From: Simmondsia chinensis
Lineage: Eukaryota; Streptophyta; Magnoliopsida; Caryophyllales; Simmondsiaceae
Reading direction: 5' to 3'
DNA length: 64,000 nucleotides
NCBI GenBank assembly: GCA_018398585.1
Contig: JAGTTD010000008.1
Location: forward strand, 5,654,501-5,718,500
A program made the translations under genes and the position numbers. Below are positions 1-11,720 of this stretch, piece after piece. Under the pieces are notes generated by a model. It was not told the origin of the DNA and did not search any database. It was given only the letters and a program-made list of their open reading frames with translations. Numbering within the stretch: the stretch's first letter is position 1; every line of letters starts with the position of its first letter.

Positions 1-1
1 C

Positions 2-88
2 TTGAGGTTAGGTTCATCGAGTGAGGATGAAGACGACCGCACTACTGATACGTCAGACGGCGGCACAGCAACCTCCCCAGTAGACTAA
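2..88 (+). CDS. hAT transposase, C-terminal tail only
   Basis: The last 28 codons of a hAT (RICESLEEPER-like) transposase. They form a Ser/Asp/Glu-rich tail containing SSSEDEDDRTTDTS, closely matching the tail SSSDEEDDRTTDTS at the end of the transposase pseudogene at 35625-37803. The stop is TAA at 86-88. The catalytic and dimerisation regions lie upstream of the window, so whether the gene is intact cannot be judged. This acidic tail is not itself a catalytic domain; the call rests on the paired comparison and on the hAT terminus that follows. Confidence 0.6.
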   Translation: MRLGSSSEDEDDRTTDTSDGGTATSPVD

Positions 89-474
89 TTTCGAATTGTT
101 GTACTTGTACGTCTATAGCTTGTTTTTTGTAATAAATATATTTGTACTTTTAAATAGTAGTATCCAACTGTTGTAGTTACATTTGTTACATTATTTACCG
201 TTATTATTTATTATATATTTTATTTTATATCATATATTTTATTAATAATGATTAAAGATTGTGATAGATTGTATTTGTATCTTATATTATTCATCAATGA
301 ATTATAATAATTTTTGTACAAAATGAGTTTATTTTTCCTTAATTTTGTATTTTTTTTATGTAAAAAATTGGGGGGGGGGGGGGGGGGGGGGGAGGTTAGG
401 CCCAAGCCCTCGTAGAGAATTTGGCTTGCAGGCCCGTAGCGGGCCTGGCCCGACCCGGCCCTTGGCCACCTCTA
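2..474 (+). mobile_element. hAT transposon, 3' end (cut by window edge)
   Basis: The right end GTTGG/TTGGCCACCTCTA-type terminus at 461-474 and the GC-rich GGCCCG stretch before it match the right end of the complete hAT element at 35045-38211. The last coding bases are also similar to that element's transposase end. The flank ATCTCATG (475-482) would be the 8-bp target duplication, but the left copy is outside the window. A run of 23 G (370-392) interrupts the 3' non-coding part. Confidence 0.8.
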
Positions 475-1571
475 ATCTCATGGATAAATAACTTGTCTTA
501 TGAATTCTTTAATATTCTTCAGATGGCAATAAATACAAAGACTTGGGCAACGACCTCAGGGACAATTTAAATCTAACTCCAAATGGGTTAAATTAATCAT
601 CTCATGAAATAATTTAATTACCATTTAATGAGACATAATTCCACTAAATAAATCTCACTGCACTCCAGACTTAAACTATTTATTCGATATCTCCCTAATA
701 GATTGTATTGATGACAACAACCCCTCCACTAGATGTCCATTACAAAGGATAAATCTAACCACTACCATTATTCCTCTCACAGCTTCTCCATTAGTTACCG
801 ACTTGCCCTTCACTGAATAATTCGTTTATATATGAACATATTCACAGTAGAAACTCCAAATGTCAAACACTTGGAATACTTTGGCCAAAGTTTCCGAACT
901 ATTCAAATATTTGAGAATCAACTAAGAGGACATCTGTATCTCATAAGAGACTGCAGATTCCCTATTGAATATCTGATCCTTGTCACACTTCACACCGCTA
1001 CTTAGTGTACGTGGGATTTTAGTCATTTGTTTATACCTTACTTATAATACACCAAAGCAACTAACGCTCCATGCACAAGTCCAGAATACCCTCAGGATTT
1101 AGAGTCATCGTTCAAACAGTACAATATGAATCACTCATCTTCGATAGTAGTCTAGAAAGAAGTAATCCACATGGTCTAACTCAATATGTCAATCTTATTA
1201 AACACACTAATCTAACACTTTTGGATCTCCATCCACATGACCAAGACAAGTCATCTAAAGTGTCACGTTATAGTTTTAACATACAAGTGGTCCAAACTTG
1301 TCTTCGACTATGAGTTTTTTAAACAACAATCCATACCATTTGTTCCAAATCTATCTGTGACTTAGTCTCATAAACCACTTAGAACAAACATGTAAATTAT
1401 AGTCTGATGACTACACCCATCTCATGGATGTTTTCAAAAAGAAAATCATATGCAATATAAATGCTCGCTTACACAAATTTAACTAGAAAACGACCGGAAC
1501 TTCTCATTTATTCATTAATTAAAATATTATATCCTAAATAAATATGAATTTCAGGACATTGTTCCTAACAA
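475..1571 (-). repeat. LTR-like retroelement fragment, host of the hAT insertion
   Basis: Non-coding, AT-rich DNA. Read on the minus strand it starts TGTTAGGAACAATGTCC exactly at 1571, a TG start typical of an LTR. It begins precisely where the integrase reading of the neighbouring copia element stops, so it appears to be inserted there. The hAT element lies inside it. No protein domain is visible. The other LTR end lies beyond the window. Confidence 0.4.
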
Positions 1572-2600
1572 TAACCATGTAAACCGAGTGAATTCATTGA
1601 TGAAATTAACAAAATATTTGTGGTATGAGTTTGATGAAATAGGAGATTGCGATAAATCCGAATGAGTTAAATGTAAAGGAGATGAAACTAAACGCAAAAC
1701 ACGCTAAAAAGGAAGTTGGTGGGACTTGCCCAAACTATAAATTTGACAGAAATCAGTAAAGCGAGAGCTAAGTATGAGTTTTTGAGAACATAAGACATCC
1801 AACATAGGTTTTCCTAGGTGCCCTAATTGACGATGCCAATGGTTCCCGAATAGTGTTTGGATCGTGAGTGGGGCAAAAAGCTGTAAAGTAGTCCATTACT
1901 ATGAACTCGAAGCAGAAGGATCCCCTGCGGCCTTGTCCTTAACATAAAAAAAATTAAAAATTAAAGTCAAATTTAACTGTGCACGAGTTATCTTGGAATA
2001 GTGGTTTATTTGATAGATTATGAGTGATTTGCGGCACCAACATAACATTGTTAAGGTGAAGATGACGTGTTTTAGGTTACAAAGTTGTAGAACCCACACG
2101 AGTGATAAGTAGCAAGGCCCAATTCCCATTTAAGACTTGTTTATGACCATTATAAGGAAGGAGGGAATGAAGCCTACAAGAGTTTGGTGTCATATAATTG
2201 GATGCTCCAGAGTCGGGGGTACCAGCTGTAGTCTTGTGAGTCAATGATGGACATGGCTGCTAGAGAGTGGGATGGATCAGGAAAGGATATTTGATCATAG
2301 CGATGCGGACAGGGGACAACACTATGACTGACTTAATGGCAGATCTGACATGGTGCAGGGGCGGGTCCAAGGTTGCCAGATGATGTTGGAATGGAAGGAC
2401 GATGGTGGTATAGTTGGGGCACGTGTGAAGGAGGTCCTGATTGATGCTGTTGATATTGTCCCCCATAGTGGACCCCTCGATTGCCAAGGCGGCCATTATT
2501 GCGATCTTTGCCTCCACTGCGTCCTAAAGCATGTTGTTAGTCAGTGGAGGAGTGACCTTGGTATCTGTTTTTGGGCACTTTCCTCATTTAGCAAGTCGGT
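1572..2600 (-). pseudogene. copia pol fragment: zinc knuckle, protease, integrase start
   Basis: Minus-strand remnants in the order expected for a copia polyprotein. A CCHC zinc knuckle (CQIC..., Cys-x2-Cys-x4-His-x4-Cys) lies near 2300-2345 with an in-frame stop inside it. A protease motif W-Y-P followed by D-S-G-A-S lies near 2185-2215, with a frameshift between WYP and DSG. FFYVKDKA of the GAG-pre-integrase region lies near 1930-1960. Below 1870 come WHxxLG-like, GKSHQLPF-like and INEFTRFTW-like segments of the integrase N-terminus. The reading is spread over several frames, so nothing could be made as a whole. The integrase core DDE residues are mostly missing because the element is interrupted at 1571. 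This segment continues the gag at 2634-3658 and belongs to the same element. Confidence 0.75.
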
Positions 2601-2633
2601 TTTTAGCTTCTCGAAAGTGGGTGTTGGTGATGT

Positions 2634-3658
2634 TCAGTGAGTTAGAGTAGCGAAAGCAGCATATTTGATTGGAAGCCCATAAAGGCCGTAGTGGACTAGT
2701 TCTTTATTGGAAACTGGTGAGTCTATGGCAGCTAAATCATCGGCAATGGATTTTAATTCAGAGAAGTATTTTCTCATTGTTTTGCCATCTTTCTTTAAAT
2801 TAATTATTTGAGATCGCATATCATATTCCTTGACCAATGAGTGGTCTCAAAATTGTTTGACAAGGGCATCCCACAAAAAGGACGAAAGAAAGTGCAGCAA
2901 AACAGGAATGAAGAATTTGGTAAATTCTAACCCAGTTTAGATGCTTGGGATTGGGGGCAGGTGAACTACTCATTAGTTATTGTGTAAGTTGGAGGGCAGG
3001 GAAAAGTACCGTCAATGTAACCCATGAGTTGATGTAAAATTAGGAGCATATAAAATTGTTCTCTCCATGTAATATAATCTGTCGAACTTTTGAGTTTTAT
3101 TATAATTATACTAGAAATATTAGAAAGTGGGAGTAGTAAAAGGGTAGTTGTAATGGGACTTAAATTAGGGTTAAATTGGGGAGGAGTGTAGGGAGGGGAG
3201 CCAAGGTACTGTTCTAGTAGCCCACCGGGGTTGGTTGGGATCGGCTTACTGCTTGACGCAGTGGCCAGGTGGCCACCGAAAGCCAACGGTGGGAGAAGGG
3301 AGGAGAACCGGGGGAGCGAGGGACTGGGGAGGCCGAATGACAGCCGGTGGGTGCCATAGATGTAGGCAGAACCGGATGTTGGATGGAGGGGAAAAGGAGG
3401 AAGGGAGGAGGGACTGCCCGAGCCAAAAAAATTAGAAATTTGTGGCATCGTGGTATCTAATAAAGTACCAGAAATGGCGAAAACACAACATTTGTTAGAC
3501 CATTGAGGAATAGACCCCAGGCTATAAATCCGATATGGGGTAGATCGGTCATAAGCCACGGTAGAGCCGACCACCATGAGGGGAGCCGGTCTCGGCTGCC
3601 GAAGGGGGTGTGGCAGATCAGTGGGAAACTGATGGGTAGGGGGGTTGTTTGTTGCCAT
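2634..3658 (-). pseudogene. copia gag (Retrotran_gag / UBN2 type)
   Basis: Begins at ATG 3658, about 125 bases after the primer-binding site. The first part (to 2966) is a Pro/Ser-rich N-terminal region followed by KLKSSTDYITWREQF and LLILHQLMGYIDG, the conserved start of plant copia Gag. The second part (2837-2634) contains MRSQIINLKKDGKTMRKYF, LKSIADDLAAIDSP and VHYGLYGLP, the UBN2-type Gag core. The two parts are separated by stops and a frame change near 2840-2965. Gag would form the particle that packages element RNA. It is broken here and is part of element A. Confidence 0.8.
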
Positions 3659-3782
3659 AGCCAATTAATTTTAAAAAAAACTGAGATCAAGAAAATAAAT
3701 ATTAACGGTAACTAATTAGAGAATTAGAAATTAAAAAAGACAGGAAATAAAAAAGGGGGAGAAGAGAGAGTCTCTTTCTTAA

Positions 3783-3795
3783 GCTCTTAATACCA
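3783..3795 (-). other. primer-binding site of copia A
   Basis: Read on the minus strand, TGGTATTAAGAGC follows directly after the LTR end CA at 3796. It resembles the initiator tRNA-Met-complementary TGGTATCAGAGC used by plant copia elements, with two differences. Confidence 0.7.
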
Positions 3796-4137
3796 TGTGA
3801 GAAGAACGAAGAGATCCAATATAATTAAATGAGCATGAAGTGAAGGTACATGCTCTATATATAGAGCTAGTTTGAACAAAAATCGGTCCGGACCGGCCTT
3901 TTCAGTCAAGGACCGGACCTATATGGGCTTATTCGGTTTTTGATCCAGTCCGGCCCAAGATTGAAAAACCCGAAGACTGGATCGAAGACCGATCAACATC
4001 AATTATGCATTAAATATTTTGGGTAAATAATTTTGATATATAATTAATATATAATGTATGTATCTAAAAATATTAAATCTTAGAAAATTAAATATTTATT
4101 TTTTACTATTTAATAATTAAATAAATATCCCTATTAC

Positions 4138-5717
4138 TGATGCGTCTCGTATTTGTGCATCTTTTAATTATTATTTTAATTATTTTGCATCTATTTAATT
4201 ATAGTTCTACACTCATTTTGACAGTTTTTATGTTTAACAGGTTTGAAATTAAAGTTCCAAAAATTGTCAAATGTTGGTGCAAGTGAGGCAAATTCGATCC
4301 GTAAACAAATAAATCAAATCAATCAAGATTTGGGACAAGAACGTAAAAGCTCGACCCGCACCGCTACAGTACCCGAGCCACACTGTTCATCATCCCCTAC
4401 CTCCAGACCACTGCCCAACACGCAGCATCGCATCATCATCATCCCAATAGCCCCTGTTCACACCCAGGCCCAAACGCCAGTCCGACACCAGCTCAGCCCA
4501 ACCGACACTAGTCCAGCCCACCGTCACCTACCTCCAGACCCAACAACCCACTGTCGTCCACACCTCCAGCTTGTCCTCAGCCCAGCCCAAACGCACAGCC
4601 CATCACCGTCCACCTCAAGCTCACACCATCACCGGCCCAACTCCAGCCCACCCAACGTAGGCCCACGAACAGCCCAGGCCCAACACCGACATCATCAACC
4701 ACGGTCCGATTTGACCTTCAGGCCCGTCAACCACCAGTACCGGCTTAGGGTTTCGTTAGCAGCGGCTCATTCGATTTAAAAGGAAGGGAGGCGTTCGACT
4801 TTGGGGATGGTCTCTGGTTTGGGGAGTTCGGATTCACCATGACCGCCTCTCCCTCTTTCTCCCATCTTTCTCTCTCTCTCTCTCAGCTTTCTTTCTTTTT
4901 CGTTAAATTGGAACAAGAGTGAAATTAGTATGAGGACCGACATGAGTTCGTTCATCTCCTCTTTCACCGGATCATCCTTGATGGAGAGCTAACTTGCTCT
5001 CTGGGGTTAGATGAAATCTTAGCCTTTACTTTTGTTTACTTTTAATTCGGGTTGATTTGATTGTTTACATGAATTTCTTGGTTGAGATAAATACTTTGAA
5101 GTATTATATTTTTATTGTTTATTCAATTGATATGATTATTGAGTTTGTAACCTTTAATTGTTGATATTGATATTTATAAATTAATTCTTTGTGCTTGTAG
5201 CCTTAGGATTAATTAATCAAGCAATAGTATTAACCGAATTGCTAATTAAAGCCTATCTTCTCTATGCTTTAGTTAGATAGGGTCAATACATAATAATTAA
5301 CAATACGTTAGGTAGAGCCTATTTTCCTTATGCTTTAGTTAGACAGGGTTAATACGCAATACTAACACATTATCTTAGTAGGTTGAAGCTTGTAGCCTAA
5401 ACCACTACCCGTGGGACAATCAATAATCCCAATTTAAGAGTTAACGCAAAAATACTTGGCTAATGATGGATTCGAAATCCTAGGTTCCAATTTAATATAT
5501 TTTTCCAATTAGAAGTAGATTACTTTAGTTTAATTATCGTTTTCTAGATAAATTAACACAAAGATATCACTTGTTTTTAATCAATTGAGGTCATAGATTA
5601 AATTCACGTACTCTTAGTCCCTGTGGTTCGACACCCTCTCGCCCTAAACTTCAATTTAGGTGTGTTTAATAGATAGTGTTATATATTAAATTTTGATTGA
5701 CGTAGAAAAACACATCA
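4138..5717. repeat. solo LTR inside the hAT-type element
   Basis: Starts TGATGCGTC and ends ACACATCA, flanked by perfect ATTAC duplications (4133-4137 and 5718-5722). About 1.58 kb long. There is no second LTR and no internal domain, so it is a solo LTR left by recombination. The sequence CCCTGTGGTTCGACACC near 5620 resembles the conserved stretch near the end of some large plant gypsy LTRs. A Pro/Ser-rich open frame (4243-4779) and a TC run (4866-4883) lie inside it but are not convincing genes. Confidence 0.75.
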
Positions 5718-5730
5718 ATTACTAACGTTA

Positions 5731-5735
<5 letters not shown>

Positions 5736-5770
<35 letters not shown>
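5736..5770. repeat. (AT)n microsatellite
   Basis: A simple run of alternating T and A just after the solo LTR, within the hAT-type element. Confidence 0.9.
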
Positions 5771-5773
<3 letters not shown>

Positions 5774-6257
5774 GTAAATTATACTATTATCATTATTCTC
5801 TAATTTTTAACTTTCGTATAAAAATATTTTTCTTCTTATAAATGTAATTGATATATAAAAATCGGTCCAAATCGGTCCGGTCAGGTCCAGTCTGGTTTCT
5901 AACCGGTCTTGGACCGAACCAACCCAGTTTTAATCGATCTAGTCCTCCATCTCATGATTTGACGTACTTCAGTCTTCGATTTGGTCCGGTCCAGTCCGAT
6001 CCTTTTCGATCCGGTCTTGGATCGATGTACACCCTTATATAAAGCTACACATAGAGACAAAAGACAAGAGTACTCTTCCCTAGTTACATGGAGGGTGAGG
6101 GTAGTGAAGTCATAAAAAGTAAACCCTATAACACTTTCTTCTAATAATTTGTGTTCTATAAGAAAGTTTATAAAGTCTTTTAATTTGTTCTAAATAAAGA
6201 GTACAATAAGGCAATTGTATTTGATAAGTTAAAGGAGATTTTTATGATCATCTGACA

Positions 6258-6300
6258 ATAATAATAATAATAATAATAATGATAATAATAATAATAGTAA
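6258..6300. repeat. (AAT)n microsatellite
   Basis: AAT/AAC-type repeats between the copia LTR end and the MITE at 6301. Confidence 0.85.
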
Positions 6301-6835
6301 GGATTATTTACATTTTAGTACCCGATATTTTTTAAAATAATAAAAAAGACCCTGACCTTTTTGAATTATTAAAAAGACCTCTAATTTTTTGTCGTATTAA
6401 TAAAAAGACCTCTAAAGTTTTGTCGTATTAGAAAAAAGACACCTCTCCGGCTGGATGATATCATTTTTCGTCAACACAACTAACGTGACAAGTACCTTTT
6501 ATTAATGCTAAAGTAGAATGACAAAAAATATCATTCCATAACCATATTTTTAAACAAATTAAGCAAAAAAAATAGTTTCTACCATATACAACATCTAGAA
6601 TTTCATGCTTGTAAAGTAACAAGAAGGGTATTGAAGGGTTCTTTTATCATTTGTAGCATTATGAAAAAAACAGTTGTCATGTCAGCTCTGCTGCTGGAAA
6701 ATGATGTCATCATACTAGAGATGGGCCTTTTTATTAATACCATAAAAAATTAGGGTCCTTTTCATTAATTCAAAAAGGTCAAAGTTCTTTTTATTATTTT
6801 TAAAAATATCGCGGTACTAAAATGTAAATAACCCT
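6301..6835. mobile_element. MITE with long terminal inverted repeats, copy 1
   Basis: The left arm GGATTATTTACATTTTAG and the reversed right arm AGGGTTATTTACATTTTAG extend as an imperfect inverted repeat of roughly 80 bp, through AATAATAAAAA and GACCTTTTTGAATTA. AGTAA lies on both sides (6296-6300, 6836-6840), but the AAT-rich flank makes the duplication ambiguous. It has no coding capacity. A related copy is at 15308-15856. The superfamily is not certain. Confidence 0.7.
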
Positions 6836-6881
6836 AGTAATAATAATTGAGTCTAGGGTTGCTCTCTTCTCTGGCAAAATT

Positions 6882-8240
6882 TTGGGCGATTCTAGGAGTT
6901 CCATGCCCCGCCCCCCCCCCGTGCGCCCGCATTGGGGCCGGGCGGCATGTTGTGAAGGTGGGAGGAGGGGCGTTGTGACTACTTCGATGGTGGCGTCTCC
7001 TGTTTCTATGAGGGTCAAGGAAGGTGGAACGTCGTATGGAGATGATGTCGGTCTCATTACGGGATGGGCTTAGCAGACAGGGAGTGTGGGAGAGGTACTA
7101 GGGCTCTCTTCAATCCTAAATGTTGAAGATCAGAATGTTGTTTATTGAGGTAGATATGCTAATGAAGTGCTTGAGCAAGGTGATGTGTCTAAGGAGGTTG
7201 GGGTTGCTGATGGTGGTCTGATTCCACCTACTATTGTCCCTCCTAATGTTAGTGAAGACCAAGGGGCTCAAGCACAACTAAGGTGGAGGCAACTATTTTC
7301 GAAACAAGCAATCCCTAGGACAGGGGCTCCAGTTATGATACGTTTCGAAGGTTGCGACGACATGTATTGTTGAGATTTTTGAGATGGATATTATTGAGGG
7401 TACTCGCTACCAGGAGCAAGCTCTAGTGGGTTATTTGGTTAGAGGCAAACTCTCAATTGTTGCTATTTATGATTCTGTCCGTGCTTTATGGCTAAAGATT
7501 ACTGAACCTGAGGTGTTCTTTCATGATAATGGCTGGATAATATTTGTTTTTCACTCAGAGGAGGATTGTGAGTTGATATTAAACGAGGGTCCTATTCTAT
7601 GTGGAAATACCCTCTTGTTAGAAACAATGGATCCCATCCTTCAACTTTGAGGAGGAAATGAATAATGTACTTATATGGGTAAACCTACCCAACTTGCGGC
7701 TGCATTTGTTGCATGTAGATATCCTTAGCTTGATTGCTAGTGCGTCAGGGATGCCTTTGTATGCGGATAATATGACAGCCATGCGGAAGAGGTTTACATA
7801 TGCTTGAATTCTTGTGGAAATTGATATTTCGAAGCCACTAAAGAAATCTATGGACATCATGTTGCCTGATGACGAATTTATCACTCAACCTGTTTGGTAT
7901 GAATGGTATCCCAAGAAATGTGATAAATGTGGGGATCTTTCTCATGTTACTACCAAATGTACTAACACAGTAGAGAAGCCAAATGTGAAGGGTAAATAGA
8001 AAGCCCAGAGTGAGACTCAGACGTCCAATGCTAAGTAGGGGCAGGGGAAAGATGAGGGACGGGTTAATGTTTCCAAGAGGAACTCCAAAACCGTGGCTGC
8101 TCATAACCCTGGTCTTGGAGTTAATTCGAATCGATTCCATGTGCTTGCATCGTTTGCAACTGAGGTGAGTGTTTTATCGAGTGATGATGCGGCCTCTAGG
8201 GCTGTGTCAGGCTTGGCTAATAAAGTTGCTTCTCCTACTC
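6882..8240 (+). pseudogene. LINE A ORF1 (DUF4283, CCHC knuckle)
   Basis: Open pieces in changing frames. They include LRWRQLFSKQAIPRTGAP (about 7280-7335) and then a DUF4283-like stretch, GYLVRGKLSIVAIYDSVRALW and WIIFVFHSEEDCELILNEGP (7420-7600). A CCHC zinc knuckle CDKCGDLSHVTTKC follows at 7919-7960 (Cys-x2-Cys-x4-His-x4-Cys), with a basic stretch after it. In L1 elements ORF1 binds element RNA. At least four stops or frame changes (near 7070, 7370, 7650 and 7806) break it. It is followed at once by the endonuclease of ORF2. Confidence 0.7.
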
Positions 8241-8261
8241 CAATTACATAAATTCATGATT

Positions 8262-11200
8262 GGAGTATGGAACATTAGGAGAAAGAATAAGGGTTGCAAG
8301 GCAACCGAAGTTAGGAGACTTGTAATGAAGTTTTCAATCCTTATTTTCGCTATCTTACAAACTCGAATAAAAGATGGTAAAGTCAGTGAGATCCAATGTT
8401 GTTTTTTTGGGGGGTGGTCTTTCCATACCAATTATACGGAAGGAAGTGTGGGTCTTATTTGGGTTATGTGGGATGTTAAATTCGTTCAAACTCGCCTTAT
8501 TGGGATGTCTTTTCAGGCCGTTCGAGTGGAGATTGTGTTGAATAAGCTTCACAATCTTGGCTCTCTTTGTTGCTCTTTCTATTATGGGTATAGTAGAGTT
8601 GATGCTTATAGGGCTCTTTGGAATGAATTTCGTTCTTTGCATCATGGTGTTGCTCCATGCATCATTTTGGGTGACTTTAATGCGCTGCTTGAGTATACGA
8701 ATAGAAGAGGAGGGATGGCTGTGATCGAGGTTGAGATTTGTGACTTCTCTGTGTGTGTGGCTGGTCTTGAGCTACATCCATTATCTTATGAAGGACCTTA
8801 TTTTACTTGGTGTGATCAAAAAGTTGGCATTGATATAATCTGGACCAAAATTGATAGGATTTTGGTTGATTCAAAATGGTTAGAGTAGGCTGAGTGCAAG
8901 GCGATTAATTTGAATCCTAGTTTCTCTGACCACTCTCCCGTGCTTTGTTGCGCTTGATGATAGGCAGAGGATCTCGAATGGGTGCTTTTAATTTAGCAAT
9001 TGGCTTACTTCCATGATTGGGCTTTGTAATTTTGTTTGGCAAGCGTGGTCTATTTTGCCCCGTGGAACTCCTACGTATTGCATTGTTCAGAAGCTCCAAG
9101 CAGTTAAAGGGGAGCTTAAAAAGCTTCAGCGACTTTATCCGGGGGGATTTCAACCCAAATCTCAAAAACCAAGGATCTCCTTTGTCAGTTATAGGACCGC
9201 TTGTGTCAATCCGATAATGATCCACATCTTGTTGTAAGTGTCAGGAATGTGAAAGCTCGATTCCTACCATTAAATTAAAGCTGAAAATTCATTTTTGCTG
9301 GAAAAGGTTGAAGGACAAGTTTTTGAACCAAATGGATCAATCATCTTGATTCTTTTACTCGTGGATCAAAAAGAGGGTGAAGTAAAATTTCATCTGGACT
9401 ATTATAAGCTCAAGTGGAGCATTATTGACTGACCAAGCTGCTATTGCTTCTGAATTCCCTAATTTTTATGAAAATCTCATTAGGAAGAAGGGTCCTGCGT
9501 TGAACGAATTGATCAACAAATCATTCAGATGGGCCAGGTCTTGCAATGTGATGATTATTGCTTGCACTTGTTACAAATAATGAAATTCAAGAAGTTGTTT
9601 GGTCTATTCTTGAGTTGAAGGCGCTTGGGCATGATGGTTTCTCTTCCGCTTTCTTTAACGCAAGTTGGGATGTCATTGGGGCTAATATTTGTGTCATTGT
9701 CTGTGATCCTTTTGCTTTAGGTAGACTCCTCAAAGCTGTAAATACTACTGCCATTACCTTGATTCCGAAAATTGACAGCTTGAGCACAGTTGGAGATATC
9801 TAGCCCATAGCTTGCTGCGATGTTATTTACACAATTATTTCCAAGCTTATTGCTGCGCGTCTCTAAAACTTAATGAGTAAGCTCACAAATTATTCACAAT
9901 TCGCTTTTGTTAAGAAGAGAATTATCTTTGATTGTATTGCTCCTGGTAATGAAATAATTAATCATTATAGTAGGAAGAACATGTCTCCCCGTTGTTTCAT
10001 GAAGATTGATATTTGGAAAGCTTATGACTCGGTGAGTTGGGGCTTCCTTTTTTGATTTGCTTGAAGGATCTGGCTTCTCTAAGCGGTTTGTAATGTGTGT
10101 CCTCAGCCACGTTTTCTTTACAGTTTAATGGCAGATTATTGGGGTTTTTTTTAGGGTAAAAAAGGCCCGAGACATGGTGATCCGATATCTTCCTACTTTT
10201 TTATCTTTCTTATGGAGTATCTCTCCCGTATGTTGATGGTGGTGGAGCAGGAAAAAGGGGTTTAAATTTCTTCCCAAATGTAAGAAACTAGGTATCACCC
10301 ATCTTACATTTGCAGGTGATCTTCTTCTATTCTCTAGGAGAGATTATGAGTCTATCATGTGTTTATGGTGGGTGGTCTTGAAGTTTGCTTGTGTTTCTGG
10401 TCTTGAGCCCAACTCCCTTAAATCTGGTATCTCCTTTCCGGGTGTTCCTCATGGAGTTTAAAGATTCAATTATTCAAGCGCTCGGATTTAAGAAATTTCT
10501 CTTCCTCTTCGTTATTTTGGAGTCCCTATGGTGGGTTCTAGGCTGCATGTTGCTCATTATGATTCTTTGATTCAGTTAATTAGGGATCGTATTCGTGGGT
10601 GGTGGGTCAAATGTAGTTCATTTGTGAGGCGTCTTAAGCTCAGTCGTATGGCCTTGGGAGGTCTCTTGAGCTACTGGTGTCATGCTTTTTTTGTTTCGTT
10701 GTTATGTTATTAATCAAATCCAATCCCTATGTTCTTAGTTTTTCTGGGGAAATCTGATTGTTGTAGATTCCTTATCCCGATTGTTTGGCGTATAGTATGT
10801 CCTCCTAAGGAAGAGGGAGCAAACAATTGGGGGATTGGAATATTGCTTTCGTTGTGAAATCTATTTGGGACATCCATCATAAAAAGGATGCTTTGAGGGT
10901 TGCTTGGGTCTATGTGGTATATATAAAAGGAAATAATATTTGGAATGCTGTTGGTCGTGTCCATGATTCTGCTTTTTGGAAAGCAATTCTAAAAGTCGGG
11001 ATCATTGGGTCTTGATTCATGGGCGTCGAGGGCTTGTACACCTAACAGGACCATTGAGCTTGGGTTAGTGTATGACATACTTCAATGCAAAGGCCGCTCC
11101 TGGCATTGGCACATAACGATTAGGAGAGTGGCAATTCCGAGACATTGTTTTTGTTTATGGAGGATTATGGCCAAGGGTTTATATGCCCAGGACCAACTCT

Positions 11201-11559
11201 GCAAGATGGGTTGGAACCTTCTGAGCCGATGTGCTTTATGCGAGAACAGTAGTGAATCTATCGATCATTTGTTTTTTGAGTGCTCTTTCTTATTTTATGT
11301 TTAGTAGGGGGTTGCAAAGCAGTTCCATATTTCACCGATTAGGAAATTAAATGGCATCATGGATTGGTTTGGATCTGGAATCCATAATAGTCCAAGACAA
11401 AGCAAAGTGAACTGGATTGCCATTGTTGCCACAGTTTACAATGTTTGGCAAGAAAGGAATAGGAGGTTCTTCCAGGATCAAAAACAAGGAGCAGATGAGC
11501 TTGTATGCATTTTTTTATGTTATGTTTGGACTTGTTGTAATTTTCTATTTTGTAATTAG
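8262..11559 (+). pseudogene. LINE A ORF2 (endonuclease, reverse transcriptase, zf-RVT)
   Basis: The endonuclease occupies 8262-8950, with GVWNIRRKNKGCKATEVRRL, the metal-site motif GDFNALL (about 8670) and, after a stop, SDHSPVLC (about 8925). The reverse transcriptase occupies 9558-10700: KALGHDGFSSAFF, IISKLIAARL, FAFVKK and MKIDIWKAYDSVSW (10000-10040). The catalytic FADD box is changed to FAGD (about 10305-10316), which removes one metal-binding aspartate. The zf-RVT region with LWRIMAKGLYAQDQL and CALCENSSESIDHLFFEC lies at 11155-11285. Many stops and shifts show that it is dead. The enzyme would normally nick target DNA and copy the element RNA into it. Confidence 0.8.
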
Positions 11560-11720
11560 TTGAGTTATGTTTGTGGGTTTGGTTGGGGTGGGTAGGCCTC
11601 CCTGGTTGAGCTGAATCTCGTTGTAGCTGTCTCTTTTATTTAATGATATTTTCTATGCCTGCCGTTTAGCAATAATAATAATAATAAGAACAACAACAAC
11701 AACAATAATAATAATAATAG

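Larger units (their letters stand above)
3868..6037. mobile_element. hAT-type non-autonomous element (ATCGGTCC-rich)
   Basis: The ends read TAGTTTGAACAAAAATCGG (left) and, reversed, TAAGGGTGTACATCGATCC (right), like plant hAT termini with a GGTGTACA core. Flanks TATAGAGC (3860-3867) and TATAAAGC (6038-6045) match at 7 of 8 bases, an 8-bp hAT target duplication. Both arms are rich in GGTCCGG/CCGGTC words. Without the solo LTR it is about 580 bp and has no transposase. Confidence 0.7.
1572..6257 (-). mobile_element. Ty1/copia retrotransposon A, 5' half, decayed
   Basis: On the minus strand the order is LTR (6257 to 3796, interrupted), primer-binding site, gag, zinc knuckle, protease, GAG-pre-integrase and the first part of integrase, stopping at 1572 where another repeat is inserted. 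Reverse transcriptase, RNase H and the second LTR are absent. Gene order and motifs are those of Ty1/copia. Many stops and frameshifts make it non-functional. Confidence 0.85.
3796..6257 (-). repeat. LTR of copia A, split by nested insertions
   Basis: The outer ends on the plus strand are TGTGAGA (3796) and TCTGACA (6257), an imperfect inverted repeat with TG...CA ends. The LTR is interrupted at 3868-6037. Removing that insertion and one copy of its target duplication leaves about 284 bp. A TATATA motif lies at 3856-3863. Confidence 0.65.
6840..11720 (+). mobile_element. L1-type LINE A, nearly full length, decayed
   Basis: In order: ORF1 with a DUF4283-like region and zinc knuckle, then an APE-type endonuclease, reverse transcriptase, a zinc-binding region, and a 3' end of AAT/AAC repeats (11671-11719). 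This is the architecture of plant L1 LINEs. Stops and frameshifts occur throughout. Confidence 0.85.

Noticed and set aside
4243..4779. A 178-codon Pro/Ser/His-rich open frame
   Set aside because: Low-complexity, non-ATG start, lies within a solo LTR and has no domain.
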